Part shown: positions 42,448 through 50,217 of the stretch, piece by piece
How positions within the stretch are numbered: the first letter of the stretch is position 1
Layout of the letters: every line of letters starts with the position of its first letter
Assembly (NCBI RefSeq): GCF_000472865.1
Contig: NZ_AXAP01000027.1
Location: forward strand, 40,780 to 104,779
Direction: 5' to 3'
Length of the DNA stretch: 64,000 nucleotides
Source: Bradyrhizobium elkanii WSM2783
Lineage (GTDB): Bacteria > Pseudomonadota > Alphaproteobacteria > Rhizobiales > Xanthobacteraceae
The notes under the pieces: model-generated
The model's input: only the letters and a program-made list of their open reading frames with translations
Database searches by the model: none
Told to the model about the DNA's origin: nothing
Program-made: the position numbers and the translations under genes

Positions 42448-42512
42448 GCTTGTCTGCTGCGGGGGTGCGTGTTTTGGGCTAAGCTGTCCGAACAGATACA
42501 GCCGAGCCGCCC

Positions 42513-43133
42513 ATGCGAATTCACCCCGACGACCTGCTTCTCATCATCGACGTGCAGAATGATTTCTGCCCCGGCGGCGCGCTGGCTGTTGCCAATGGCG
42601 ATGCGGTGGTGCCCGTCGTCAACCGGCTCTCCGAGCGGTTCGATCATGTGGTGCTGACCCAGGATTGGCATCCGCTAGGCCACAGCTCCTTTGCGACCTC
42701 GCACCAGAGCTCCGCGCCGTTCGAAACCATCACCATGCCCTATGGTCCGCAGACGCTATGGCCGGACCATTGCGTGCAGGGGACGACGGGTGCCGCGTTC
42801 CATCCGCAGCTTTCGACCGACAGAGCGGAGCTTGTGATTCGAAAAGGCTTTCGCTCCGCGATCGATTCCTATTCCGCGTTCCACGAGAACGACCGCACCA
42901 CGCCGACCGGCCTCGCCGGCTATTTGCGCGAGCGCGGACTGAAGCGGATCTTCATGGCCGGACTCGCCACCGACTATTGCGTCCATTATTCCGCGCTGGA
43001 TGCACGCCGCCTCGGCTTCGAGACCGTGGTCGTGGAATCCGGTTGCCGGGCAATCGATCTTTCCGGCTCGCTTGCGGCCGCGCATGCGGCAATGGCGGCG
43101 GCTGGCGTTCAGGTCGTGAGCGACCTGGATTGA
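42513..43133 (+). CDS. pncA: Nicotinamidase
   Basis: The 206-residue enzyme hydrolyses nicotinamide to nicotinate and ammonia in the NAD salvage pathway. It shows the catalytic aspartate in IIDVQNDFCPGGALAV (~10-25), metal ligands in TQDWHPLGHSSF (~47-58), the catalytic lysine in VIRKGFRSAIDSYSAF (~108-123) and the nucleophile cysteine in GLATDYCVHYSALDAR (~150-165). Length and motifs match PncA closely. It may share a transcript with the aspartate-dehydrogenase-like gene. Confidence 0.95.
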   Translation: MRIHPDDLLLIIDVQNDFCPGGALAVANGDAVVPVVNRLSERFDHVVLTQDWHPLGHSSFATSHQSSAPFETITMPYGPQTLWPDHCVQGTTGAAFHPQLSTDRAELVIRKGFRSAIDSYSAFHENDRTTPTGLAGYLRERGLKRIFMAGLATDYCVHYSALDARRLGFETVVVESGCRAIDLSGSLAAAHAAMAAAGVQVVSDLD

Positions 43134-43246
43134 CGCGCCTCCCTCCACCTGCCCATTCCCTCCTGGAATCTACCGCGAAAACCGTTGTTTTGATTGGGCT
43201 TTTGCTCTAATCCCTCGGCTTTATCGACGGCTCGAACGGAGACATT

Positions 43247-44242
43247 GTGGCGGGACAGACCTTACGCATCGGCACGCGCAAGACGGCCATGGCGATGGCG
43301 CAGACCGAGGAAGTTGCGCGCCTGTTACGTGCGTCGGCTTCCGACCTGACCGTCGAGATCGTCAGGTTCGAGACCCGCGGCGATCAGGACCAGACCAGCA
43401 AGTTGCTGCGTCATGGCGGCAAGGGCGGCGCCTTCGTCGCCGAGATCCGCGAGGCGATGCGTGCGGGCGAGCTGCAGGCCGCGATGCATTCGCTGAAGGA
43501 TGTGCCTGGTAATGAGGAGACGCCTGGCCTCGTGATCGGCGCGACCCTGCCGCGCGATGCCGCTACCGACAGCCTGGTGCTGCGTCCCGGCCTTTCGCTG
43601 GAAAGCTTTCGCGCCAGCGGCGGCAAGGGTTTCAAGATCGGCACCAACGCGGTGCGCCGCGCGGCTTACTTGCGCAGGCTGTTTCCGGAAGCAAGCGTGA
43701 TCCATTTCCGCGGCGCCGCTGACACCCGCATTGCCAAGCTCGATCGTGGCGACAAGCAGCGCCTGCCTGATGGCGGCGAGGTCGGCCCAGCCGATGCGCT
43801 GGTGATGGCGCGCTCGGGGCTCGAGCGCATCGGGCGTGCATCGCGCATCGCCTATGACTTCCCGGTCGACGAGATGCTGCCTGCGGTCGGGCAGGGCATC
43901 GTCGCCGTCGAATGCGCGGCAAACGATTTCGCGACGCGCGCCCGTCTTGCCAAGATCGAAGACGCGCAATCGCGCCTTGTGGCCGAAGCCGAGCGCGAGG
44001 TGCTGTGGATCCTGAACGGTCACTGCAATTCGCCGATCGCCGGCCATGCCACGCTTGCCGGCAGCGAGATGATTCTGCGCGCCTCGGTGCTGGATGAAAC
44101 CGGCGACCGCTTCATCGAGGCCTCGCGCACCGGCCCCGCCGACCGCCCCCGCGAACTCGGCCGCGCCGTCGGACTGGACCTGCTCGACAAAGGCGCCGCC
44201 GAAATCATCGCCCGCACAAGGCCGGAAGAGACGGACGAGTAA
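43247..44242 (+). CDS. hemC: Hydroxymethylbilane synthase (divergent HemC paralogue)
   Basis: The GTG at 43247 starts a 331-residue protein of the porphobilinogen deaminase family, which condenses four porphobilinogens. All residues known from E. coli HemC appear present: TRK at the start of domain 1 (Arg11), HSLKDVP with Lys84/Asp85, VRRAAY, FRGAADTRI, GLERIG, and the dipyrromethane-binding cysteine in GHCNSPIAGH (Cys260). Several motifs are unusual, such as RIGTRKTAMAMAQ for RIGTRGSPLALAQ, and there is an insertion around KQRLPDGGEVG. No other heme gene is nearby. It is probably a second, specialised copy and not the housekeeping one. Confidence 0.88.
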   Translation: MAGQTLRIGTRKTAMAMAQTEEVARLLRASASDLTVEIVRFETRGDQDQTSKLLRHGGKGGAFVAEIREAMRAGELQAAMHSLKDVPGNEETPGLVIGATLPRDAATDSLVLRPGLSLESFRASGGKGFKIGTNAVRRAAYLRRLFPEASVIHFRGAADTRIAKLDRGDKQRLPDGGEVGPADALVMARSGLERIGRASRIAYDFPVDEMLPAVGQGIVAVECAANDFATRARLAKIEDAQSRLVAEAEREVLWILNGHCNSPIAGHATLAGSEMILRASVLDETGDRFIEASRTGPADRPRELGRAVGLDLLDKGAAEIIARTRPEETDE

Positions 44243-44309
44243 GCGAAGAACGGTAGGGTGGGCAAAGCGCAGCGTGCCCCCCCTTCGCGTGGGAGGCTCT
44301 CTCCACGTC

Positions 44310-44329
44310 GTCCCGGCGAACGCCGGGAC
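44310..44329. repeat. Short intergenic palindrome
   Basis: GTCCCGGCGAACGCCGGGAC forms a 9-bp stem with a two-base loop. It lies with flanking CACGTC and CCATAACC in a typical Bradyrhizobium mosaic intergenic element after hemC. Confidence 0.6.
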
Positions 44330-44369
44330 CCATAACCACCGATGGGTTGTGGTGCGAGGTCCGGGCGGC

Positions 44370-44546
44370 AGACTCCACCTCTCCCCTTGTGGGAGAGTCG
44401 GAATTCAAGCGTAGCTTGAATTCCGGGTGAGGGGTTCAGGTCCATCCGACAGCGCAAGTCCCTTGAGAGACCGGCACCCCTCACCCGGATCGCATTCCGC
44501 TTCGCTGCATGCGCTCCGGCCTCTCCCACAAGGGGAGAGGCCGGTC
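44370..44546. repeat. Paired inverted extragenic palindromic repeat
   Basis: A reversed unit (CACCTCTCCCCTTGTGGGAG, then the hairpin GAATTCAAGC/GCTTGAATTC and GGGTGAGG) faces a forward unit (CCCCTCACCCGGATCGCATT, then CTCTCCCACAAGGGGAGAGG). It fills most of the 339-bp gap between the convergent hemC and DUF1045 genes and is the third paired copy in the window. Confidence 0.8.
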
Positions 44547-44581
44547 CGAGCAAGCGGACGCACAGTAAGGGCGACGACGAG

Positions 44582-45274
44582 TTAGAGTGCGCGCAGCGGC
44601 CAATGCGCGATGATGCGGAAACGCGATGCTGCATCATCCTGGCGAAACAATGCGAGCCGGTCGATCGCGAGCGTTACGAGCCGCACAGAGGCAAAGCGTT
44701 CCCGCAGCATCGGCACCACGACTTCACGGCGCTCGGCTTCCAATCGCCCGGTCAGCGTCATGTGGAAGCGGAATTCTTCCATCACGTAAGGATAGCCCCA
44801 GCGGTCGAGATACTCGACCTGTCGCGGCGTCAAGCGCTCGGGATTTCGCCGTGCGCGATCGATCGGCGTCAGCGGCGCGCGGAATGAATCGAAGTCGCGC
44901 GTGACGTCGGCCGCAAGCTGCTGCAACTCCGTCGACGGCTTTCCCGGGATCATCGCGATGAAGCCGCTGATCGAATCGATGATGGGTTCGATAACGGGAA
45001 TTGGCCGCGGCATATCGGCGAAAGCCTCGCATGCCCCAAGCAGATCGGCTTCGCTCTTGCCCTCCGCCAGCGCCATCGGCGCTTTCAGCGTGGCATGAAA
45101 GCCGTATTTGCGCGGGTCCTGCGTGATCTCGCGCCAGTCCGGCGGCACGCCATCGGGAAAGGGCAGGTCGCTGCCACCATAGACATCGTAGCCGAGCATC
45201 TTGGCGCCGAAGCGATCAAGCGCACTGCCTGGTGCCGGCGCGTAGTAGAGAGCGTAACGCGGATAGTTGGCCAT
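44582..45274 (-). CDS. DUF1045 protein of phosphonate loci (2H phosphoesterase-like)
   Basis: The 230-residue protein has two H-x-T motifs, HAT (60-62, in YGFHATLKAP) and HMT (~171, in EFRFHMTLTG), which define the 2H phosphoesterase fold acting on cyclic or 2',3'-linked phosphates. This family is encoded almost only beside C-P lyase genes, and may act on the cyclic ribose phosphate formed by PhnJ and PhnM. It lies last on the minus strand after the PhnM-like gene, with a 20-bp gap. Its exact substrate is not established by sequence. Confidence 0.88.
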   Translation of the reverse strand: MANYPRYALYYAPAPGSALDRFGAKMLGYDVYGGSDLPFPDGVPPDWREITQDPRKYGFHATLKAPMALAEGKSEADLLGACEAFADMPRPIPVIEPIIDSISGFIAMIPGKPSTELQQLAADVTRDFDSFRAPLTPIDRARRNPERLTPRQVEYLDRWGYPYVMEEFRFHMTLTGRLEAERREVVVPMLRERFASVRLVTLAIDRLALFRQDDAASRFRIIAHWPLRAL

Positions 45275-45294
45275 CGTCGTAAGACCTGGGAGCG

Positions 45295-46488
45295 TCAGGC
45301 GGCAGCAACCGCCATGCGCGGCGCTGTGGAATAGGTGAGCCGGCTGGCGTCGGCCAGATGCACGAGACGTCCCGCTGATATCACCGCGACAATGCGCGGC
45401 CGCAGCGGCACCTTGTCATCGACGATGATCATGTCGGCGCGGCGACCTTCGGCGAGCACGCCGCGGTCGTCGAGTCCGGCAGCACGTGCCGGCGCTCCCG
45501 AGATCAGGTCCCACGCCTTTTCCAGCGGCAGAATGCCGTCAGCGGCAAGCCGGAAGGCTGCGAGCAATTGTGCTGGATAGTAATAGTCCGAGGCCAGCAC
45601 CGAGCAGAGGCCCTTCGCGATCATGTCGGACGCCTTGGTCCAGCCGGTATGACTGCCGCCGCGCACGACATTCGGCGCGCCGTACACGATATGATCGCCG
45701 GCCGCCGCCGCCTCGCGCGCGGTCTCTTCGTTGACAGGGAATTCGGCGATGCCGACGCCCTGGTCGCGAAAGCCCTTGCGCATCTCGGGGCTGTTGTCGT
45801 CATGCGAGAGCATGCGGACATCGGCCGAGCGCGCCGCGCCGGCGAGACGGGCGACCGAGGCCGGCACATCGTTCGCGCGCGACACCACGTGCGTGACCAG
45901 CTTGTCGAAGTCTTCAGGCGAAAGGCCGGTGCGCTCCACCATCCGGTTGCGCTTTCGCGGCCTTGCCAGGTCCCCGATCGTCCCATCCATGTGGTCGTTG
46001 AACGCGAACAGGTCGACGCGGCCCTCCGCGAGCCAGTCAATGATCTCCGCTTCGGCGTCGAGATTGTAGGTCTCGTGGCGCAGATGGAATCGCGTGTCGG
46101 CGGCAAGCTGCGGGCGCATCTGCTCGATCGCCTCCAGCAGTCTCCGCGCATTCTCGGCGCTGCGCAGGCCCGGCTCCCACGACCATGTGGTGGCGTGGAA
46201 CACCGTCGTGATTCCGTTTGAGATCGCCTGCCGGTCACTGTCGGCGAGCGCCACGTCGATCGGGAAATCGACGCCGGCGCGCGGCATCATCTGCCGCTCG
46301 AAGGCGTCGCCATGCAGGTCAACGATGCCGGGCAGCACCAGGAGATCCCGTGCATCAATGCCGAGCGCGCCGCGGCCGTCTCCCTCTTCGCCGAGGGCTG
46401 CGATGTCGCGGCCCGCGGTCCGCAGCCGTGTTTCGACGAGTTCGCCTTCAACGAGCGCCTTGCCGCCTTCGATAACAATGTCAGTCAC
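45295..46488 (-). CDS. PhnM-family alpha-D-ribose 1-methylphosphonate 5-triphosphate diphosphatase paralogue
   Basis: The 397-residue metal-dependent amidohydrolase-fold protein has LPGIVDLHGDAFERQ (~52-66) at the first metal site, NGITTVFHATTWSWEPGLRS, FRLRHETYN-like FHLRHETYN (~137), FNDHMDGTIG and RMLSHDDNSPEM, and APNVVRGGSHTGW. These are PhnM motifs. A second, more canonical PhnM is encoded at 56650, where the first motif is LHTDHLEAH. The two belong to different branches. This copy shares a minus-strand operon with an acetyltransferase and DUF1045, overlapping the former by 4 bp. Confidence 0.9.
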   Translation of the reverse strand: MTDIVIEGGKALVEGELVETRLRTAGRDIAALGEEGDGRGALGIDARDLLVLPGIVDLHGDAFERQMMPRAGVDFPIDVALADSDRQAISNGITTVFHATTWSWEPGLRSAENARRLLEAIEQMRPQLAADTRFHLRHETYNLDAEAEIIDWLAEGRVDLFAFNDHMDGTIGDLARPRKRNRMVERTGLSPEDFDKLVTHVVSRANDVPASVARLAGAARSADVRMLSHDDNSPEMRKGFRDQGVGIAEFPVNEETAREAAAAGDHIVYGAPNVVRGGSHTGWTKASDMIAKGLCSVLASDYYYPAQLLAAFRLAADGILPLEKAWDLISGAPARAAGLDDRGVLAEGRRADMIIVDDKVPLRPRIVAVISAGRLVHLADASRLTYSTAPRMAVAAA

Positions 46489-47141
46489 AAGATGGCACTC
46501 CGGCGGGTTGTTGGCGCGTTCAGCGCTTCATACTTGGCGAGGAAGTCTTCGACAACCAGCTTGCGGAAATCCGGCAGCGCCTGGCGCAACATTTCGTGAT
46601 CCCAATCCCACCAGGCGAGCGCCGCAAGGCGGCTGATGATGCCATCGGGAAACCGCTTGCGGAGCGGCCGCGCCGGATTGCCGGCGACGATGGTGTAGGC
46701 GGGAACATCCTTGGTCACGATCGCGCCAGCCGCGACCACCGCGCCGGTTCCGATCGCGCGGCCGGGCAGGATGATCGCGCCATGTCCAATCCAGACGTCA
46801 TGGCCGATATGCACGCGGTGCTCCCGGCGCCATGCGAAGAATTCGGCCTCGTCATGTTCGCCTGGGAAGTATGCGCTGGCGCGATAGGTGAAATGCGCCT
46901 GCGACGGACGATGCATCGGATGATTGCCCGGATTGATCCGGGTCATCGCCGCGATCGAGCAGAATTTGCCGATCGTGGTGTAAGTGAGCTGCGCGTCGTT
47001 CACGACATATGAATAGTCACCCATCGTGACGTCGAGCAGAATGCTGCGCGCTCCGACCTCGGTATAGGCCCCAAGCTGGCTATCGCGCACCGCGGCGGTG
47101 GGATCGACCGTTGGTACAACGGAAAGCATCTTGCCGGCCAT
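46485..47141 (-). CDS. Phosphonate-associated hexapeptide acetyltransferase (DapH/CAT-like)
   Basis: The 218-residue left-handed beta-helix protein has hexapeptide repeats: IGHDVWIGHGAIILPGRAIGTGAVVAAGAIVTKDVPAYTIVAGNPARPLRKRF (~107-160, with the histidine of the chloramphenicol acetyltransferase type near 70-90). Family members next to phn genes are called phosphonate acetyltransferases and may acetylate aminoalkylphosphonates before C-P cleavage. It starts 85 bp from a Pho-box-like site and is divergent from phnC. Confidence 0.88.
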   Translation of the reverse strand: MAGKMLSVVPTVDPTAAVRDSQLGAYTEVGARSILLDVTMGDYSYVVNDAQLTYTTIGKFCSIAAMTRINPGNHPMHRPSQAHFTYRASAYFPGEHDEAEFFAWRREHRVHIGHDVWIGHGAIILPGRAIGTGAVVAAGAIVTKDVPAYTIVAGNPARPLRKRFPDGIISRLAALAWWDWDHEMLRQALPDFRKLVVEDFLAKYEALNAPTTRRSAIL

Positions 47142-47207
47142 CTTCTTCTTCGCCTCGTCGAATTGTTGTAGGGGAGCGCACGTCTTCGATGCGCTTCATA
47201 ACATTAG

Positions 47208-47226
47208 CGTGACAGATTCGTGACAT
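47208..47226 (-). promoter_or_regulatory. Pho-box-like site for the acetyltransferase operon
   Basis: On the minus strand the sequence reads TGTCACGAATCTGTCACG, two TGTCACG half-sites repeated every 11 bp. PhoB sites consist of CTGTCAT-like direct repeats with this period. It lies 67-85 bp upstream of the ATG at 47141. PhoB activation under phosphate limitation is the expected control. Confidence 0.7.
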
Positions 47227-47263
47227 CGCCGGCGGTGTGGAGGATCGCCGCACTGCAGCGCGT

Positions 47264-47282
47264 TTGTCACACAACTGTAATT
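47264..47282 (+). promoter_or_regulatory. Pho-box-like site for phnC
   Basis: TGTCACA (47265-47271) and TGTAATT (47276-47282) are 11 bp apart in the sense of phnC. It is back to back with the site at 47208-47226. The distance to the ATG at 47328 leaves room for a -10 and short leader, favouring that start over 47307. Confidence 0.6.
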
Positions 47283-47327
47283 CAGCGGCGTTAGCCGTTA
47301 CGCGACGTGACGGGTTCGGAGCACTGC

Positions 47328-48143
47328 ATGCTGGTGGTTGAAGGTTTGACGTGCCGTTTCGGCACAAAAGCCGCGGTCGACAATGCTTCGTTCTCGGTCC
47401 AGCCCGGTAGTTTCGTCGGCGTGATCGGTCGCTCGGGCGCCGGCAAGTCGACCTTGTTGCGGATGGTCAACCGTCTCGCCGATCCGACCGAAGGCCGCAT
47501 CCTGTTCGAAGGTGTCGACGTCACGGCGCTGCGCGGCAAGGCGCTGCGGCAGTGGCGCGCGCGTTCGGCGATGATCTTTCAGCAGTTCAATCTGGTCGGC
47601 CGGCTCGATGTGCTGACCAATGTGCTGATGGGCCGCCTTGCCGAAATCCCGGCCTGGCGCTCGTTGACCCAGCTTTGGCCCGAGCAGGATAGGGCGCTGG
47701 CGATGTCGGCGCTCGAGCAGTTCGACATCGCGCAGTTCGCCGCCCAGCGCGCCGACCAGCTCTCCGGCGGCCAGCAGCAGCGTGTGGCGATTGCCCGCGC
47801 GCTGGTGCAGGAGCCCGACATCATCCTCGCCGACGAGCCGATCGCCTCGCTCGATCCGCGCAATACCAAGATCGTGATGGATGCGCTGCTGCGCATCAAC
47901 AAGCATTTCGGCATCACCGTGCTCTGCAACCTGCATTCGCTCGATCTGGCGCGCAGCTATTGCGACCGCCTGATCGGCATGGCGGCGGGCCGCGTGGTGT
48001 TCGATGGCCAGCCGTCGACGCTGACCGATCACATCGCCCGCGAGCTCTACGATCTCGAGGCCAATGATGTCATCGGCGGGGCGCCAATGCCCGCGCCCGA
48101 TGCCGCAACAGCTCCGGCGCTCGGCACCGCAGCCGCGGCCTGA
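47328..48143 (+). CDS. phnC: Phosphonate ABC transporter ATP-binding protein
   Basis: The start at 47328 gives 271 residues; a start at 47307 would add 7. The ATPase has Walker A GRSGAGKSTLL (~33), the signature LSGGQQQRVAIARAL (~145) and Walker B IILADEPIASLD (~165). It has the RQWRARSAMIFQQFNLVGRLDVLTNVLMGRL segment typical of PhnC. The alanine/proline-rich C-terminus (from ~250) is longer than usual. It drives phosphonate uptake with PhnD and the two PhnE permeases. Confidence 0.95.
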   Translation: MLVVEGLTCRFGTKAAVDNASFSVQPGSFVGVIGRSGAGKSTLLRMVNRLADPTEGRILFEGVDVTALRGKALRQWRARSAMIFQQFNLVGRLDVLTNVLMGRLAEIPAWRSLTQLWPEQDRALAMSALEQFDIAQFAAQRADQLSGGQQQRVAIARALVQEPDIILADEPIASLDPRNTKIVMDALLRINKHFGITVLCNLHSLDLARSYCDRLIGMAAGRVVFDGQPSTLTDHIARELYDLEANDVIGGAPMPAPDAATAPALGTAAAA

Positions 48144-48190
48144 ACGCCGTAACCTTATGCAGGGAAAGCCGCTGCAGGTGCAGTCGGCCT

Positions 48191-48275
48191 TTAGAGCATG
48201 GTCCGGAAAAGTGGAAACCGGCCGTGTTCAAACAAGAGATGAGATCACGATCCCGTTGCGTCTCGGATCGTGATC
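48191..48275. repeat. RIME-like rhizobial intergenic element between phnC and phnD
   Basis: TTAGAGCATGGTCCGGAAAA followed by GTGGAAACCGG matches the core of rhizobial intergenic mosaic elements. It ends in a perfect 11-bp inverted repeat, GATCACGATCC (48243-48253) and GGATCGTGATC (48265-48275). The hairpin could stabilise or end the phnC transcript. Confidence 0.65.
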
Positions 48276-48305
48276 CAGGCGCTACCATAACAGCAGGGGT
48301 AAACC

Positions 48306-49241
48306 ATGATCACTCGTCGCATCGTTCTCGCCGGCGCTGCCGCGCTCGCGCTCACCGCGTCCGCGTCGGCGCAGGACTGGAAGGCCAAATATCCGGAGCT
48401 GACCTTCGCGGTCGTGCCGGCTGAAAACGCGTCCGGTGTTACCGAGCGCTGGACGCCGTTCGTCAACTATCTCTCCAAGGAACTCGGCGTGAAGGTCACG
48501 CTGCGCATCGCCAACGACTATGCTGCGGTGATCGAAGGCCAGCGCTCCGGCAACATCCAGATCGCCAGCTACGGTTCGGCCTCCTTCGCCCGCGCGCGGC
48601 TGACCGGCGTCAAGACCGACGCCTTCGCCAACGACATCAACGCCGACGGCTCGACCGGCTACTACTCGATGTTCTTCGTCAAGGCGACCAGCCCCTACAA
48701 GACCATCGAGGACGTGAAGGGCAAGAACCTCGGCCTCGTCGATCCGAACTCGACCTCCGGCAACAACGTGCCGCGCTTCGAGCTCAACAAGAAGGGCATT
48801 CCGGACGCCGAAGCCTATTTCAGCAAGGTTGTCTTCACCGGCAGCCACGAGAACGCGATGCTCGCGCTGTCGCAGGGCACGGTTGATGTCGCCGCCAACC
48901 AGTGGACCAGCGACGACGACTCCACGCTCGCCCAGATGCTGCACAAGGGCATGCTGAAGAACGCCGACGGCTCGCCGATGAAGAAAGAAGATTTCCGTAT
49001 CATCAACAAGTCGGCCGAGATCATCAACGGACCCTATGCCTACAACTCCGATCTTCCCGACGATCTGAAGGCCGCGATCGCGAAAGCCTTCTTCGAAGCG
49101 CCGACCAAGGACAAGGCGGCGTTCGACAAGCTATCCGACGGCCAGAAGAAGGGCTTCCATCCCGCGACCACCAAGGATTGGGACGGCACGATCGAGCTGA
49201 TCAAGTTCGTCGACACCCTGCGCAAGAAGAAGGCGTCCTGA
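48306..49241 (+). CDS. phnD: Phosphonate ABC transporter substrate-binding protein
   Basis: The 311-residue periplasmic protein has a signal peptide (1-22, ending SASAQ) and the PhnD domain: LTFAVVPAENASGVTERWTPFVNYL (~30-54), ANDYAAVIEGQRSGNIQIASYG and VDPNSTSGNNVPRF (~138-151). The latter segment contributes the phosphonate-binding serine/threonine cluster. Gene order phnC-phnD-phnE-phnE is normal. A strong terminator after the stop codon would raise phnD messenger relative to the permeases. Confidence 0.95.
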   Translation: MITRRIVLAGAAALALTASASAQDWKAKYPELTFAVVPAENASGVTERWTPFVNYLSKELGVKVTLRIANDYAAVIEGQRSGNIQIASYGSASFARARLTGVKTDAFANDINADGSTGYYSMFFVKATSPYKTIEDVKGKNLGLVDPNSTSGNNVPRFELNKKGIPDAEAYFSKVVFTGSHENAMLALSQGTVDVAANQWTSDDDSTLAQMLHKGMLKNADGSPMKKEDFRIINKSAEIINGPYAYNSDLPDDLKAAIAKAFFEAPTKDKAAFDKLSDGQKKGFHPATTKDWDGTIELIKFVDTLRKKKAS

Positions 49242-49260
49242 TCGGGTGACACGAACCACG

Positions 49261-49292
49261 CAGGCCGGGTCAATTGCGACCCGGCCTGTTTT
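49261..49292 (+). terminator. Attenuating terminator between phnD and phnE
   Basis: CAGGCCGGGTC (49261-49271) and GACCCGGCCTG (49278-49288) form a perfect 11-bp stem with loop AATTGC, followed by TTTTCC. It lies inside the transport operon, so partial termination would give more PhnD than permease. Confidence 0.8.
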
Positions 49293-49332
49293 CCGTTGAG
49301 GGCAAGCAGCAGATCCCAAGCAAGCAGAGCAG

Positions 49333-50217
49333 ATGACCACCGCCGTATCCATCCTTCCCGCCCAGCAGCTCGCGGCGCTGAACGAGGCCTATCGCAAGGC
49401 GGTCGCGCGCAAGCGGCTGAAGACGATGCTGGCGGCAGCGGTGTTTGTCGCGGCGCTCGTCGTCGCTGGCATCGGCGCCGAAGTGAACCTGCGCACGCTC
49501 TTCGCCTATTTCGGCAACTTCGTCTCCTATTTCGACCGCATCCTCACGCTCGATAACGGCCAGCGGGTCTGGACCGATTTCGGCGAATGGTTCTGGGGCT
49601 GGAAGAATTGGCTGAAGCTGCTCGCCGAGACCATCTTGATCAGCTATGTCGGCACGCTGACCGGCGCCGTCCTTGCGCTTGCGTTGAACTTCTTCGTCGC
49701 CCAAAACACCTCGCCCGGGCCCTGGCTGCGCTTTGTCGTCCGCCGCCTGCTCGAATTTGCGCGCACCGTGCCCGCCATCGTGTTCGCGCTGGTGTTCGTG
49801 ATCGCGTTCGGGCTCGGGCCGATGGCGGGCGTGCTCGCGATCGCCGTGCATTCCACGGGCGCGCTCGGCAAATTGTTCTCCGAGATCGTCGAGAATGCCG
49901 ACATGAAGCCGGTGGAGGGCATCCGCTCGACCGGCGCGAGCTGGCTGTCCTGCATGCGGTTCGCCGTGCTGCCGCAGGTCTCGGCGGGCTATGCCAGCTA
50001 TGCGCTGCTGCGCTTCGAGATCAATGTGCGCGAAGCGTCCGTGATGGGCTTTGTCGGCGCCGGCGGCATCGGGCAGGAGCTCGTGGTCGCGATTCGCAAA
50101 TTCTATTATTCCGACGTCAGCGCCATCCTGGTCACCATCGTCCTGACCGTGTTCGTGATCGACATCACCACCGGCTGGCTGCGCGCAAAACTGTTCGGCA
50201 AGGAGGGGCGGGCATGA
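49333..50217 (+). CDS. phnE: Phosphonate ABC transporter permease (first PhnE)
   Basis: The 294-residue membrane protein has one N-terminal helix after a basic segment (KTMLAAAVFVAALVVAGIGAEV, ~37-58) and five to six more in the transporter domain. The EAA loop is IVENADMKPVEGIRSTGASWL (~185-205). AFGLGPMAGVLAIAVHSTGALGKLFSE is typical of PhnE. It overlaps the second phnE gene by 4 bp; the two presumably form a heterodimeric channel. Confidence 0.95.
   Translation: MTTAVSILPAQQLAALNEAYRKAVARKRLKTMLAAAVFVAALVVAGIGAEVNLRTLFAYFGNFVSYFDRILTLDNGQRVWTDFGEWFWGWKNWLKLLAETILISYVGTLTGAVLALALNFFVAQNTSPGPWLRFVVRRLLEFARTVPAIVFALVFVIAFGLGPMAGVLAIAVHSTGALGKLFSEIVENADMKPVEGIRSTGASWLSCMRFAVLPQVSAGYASYALLRFEINVREASVMGFVGAGGIGQELVVAIRKFYYSDVSAILVTIVLTVFVIDITTGWLRAKLFGKEGRA

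Noticed and set aside
49587..50213. Upstream extension of the second phnE gene to a 491-codon frame
   Set aside because: The extension runs through the first phnE in another frame; the ATG at 50214 with 4-bp overlap is the standard arrangement.
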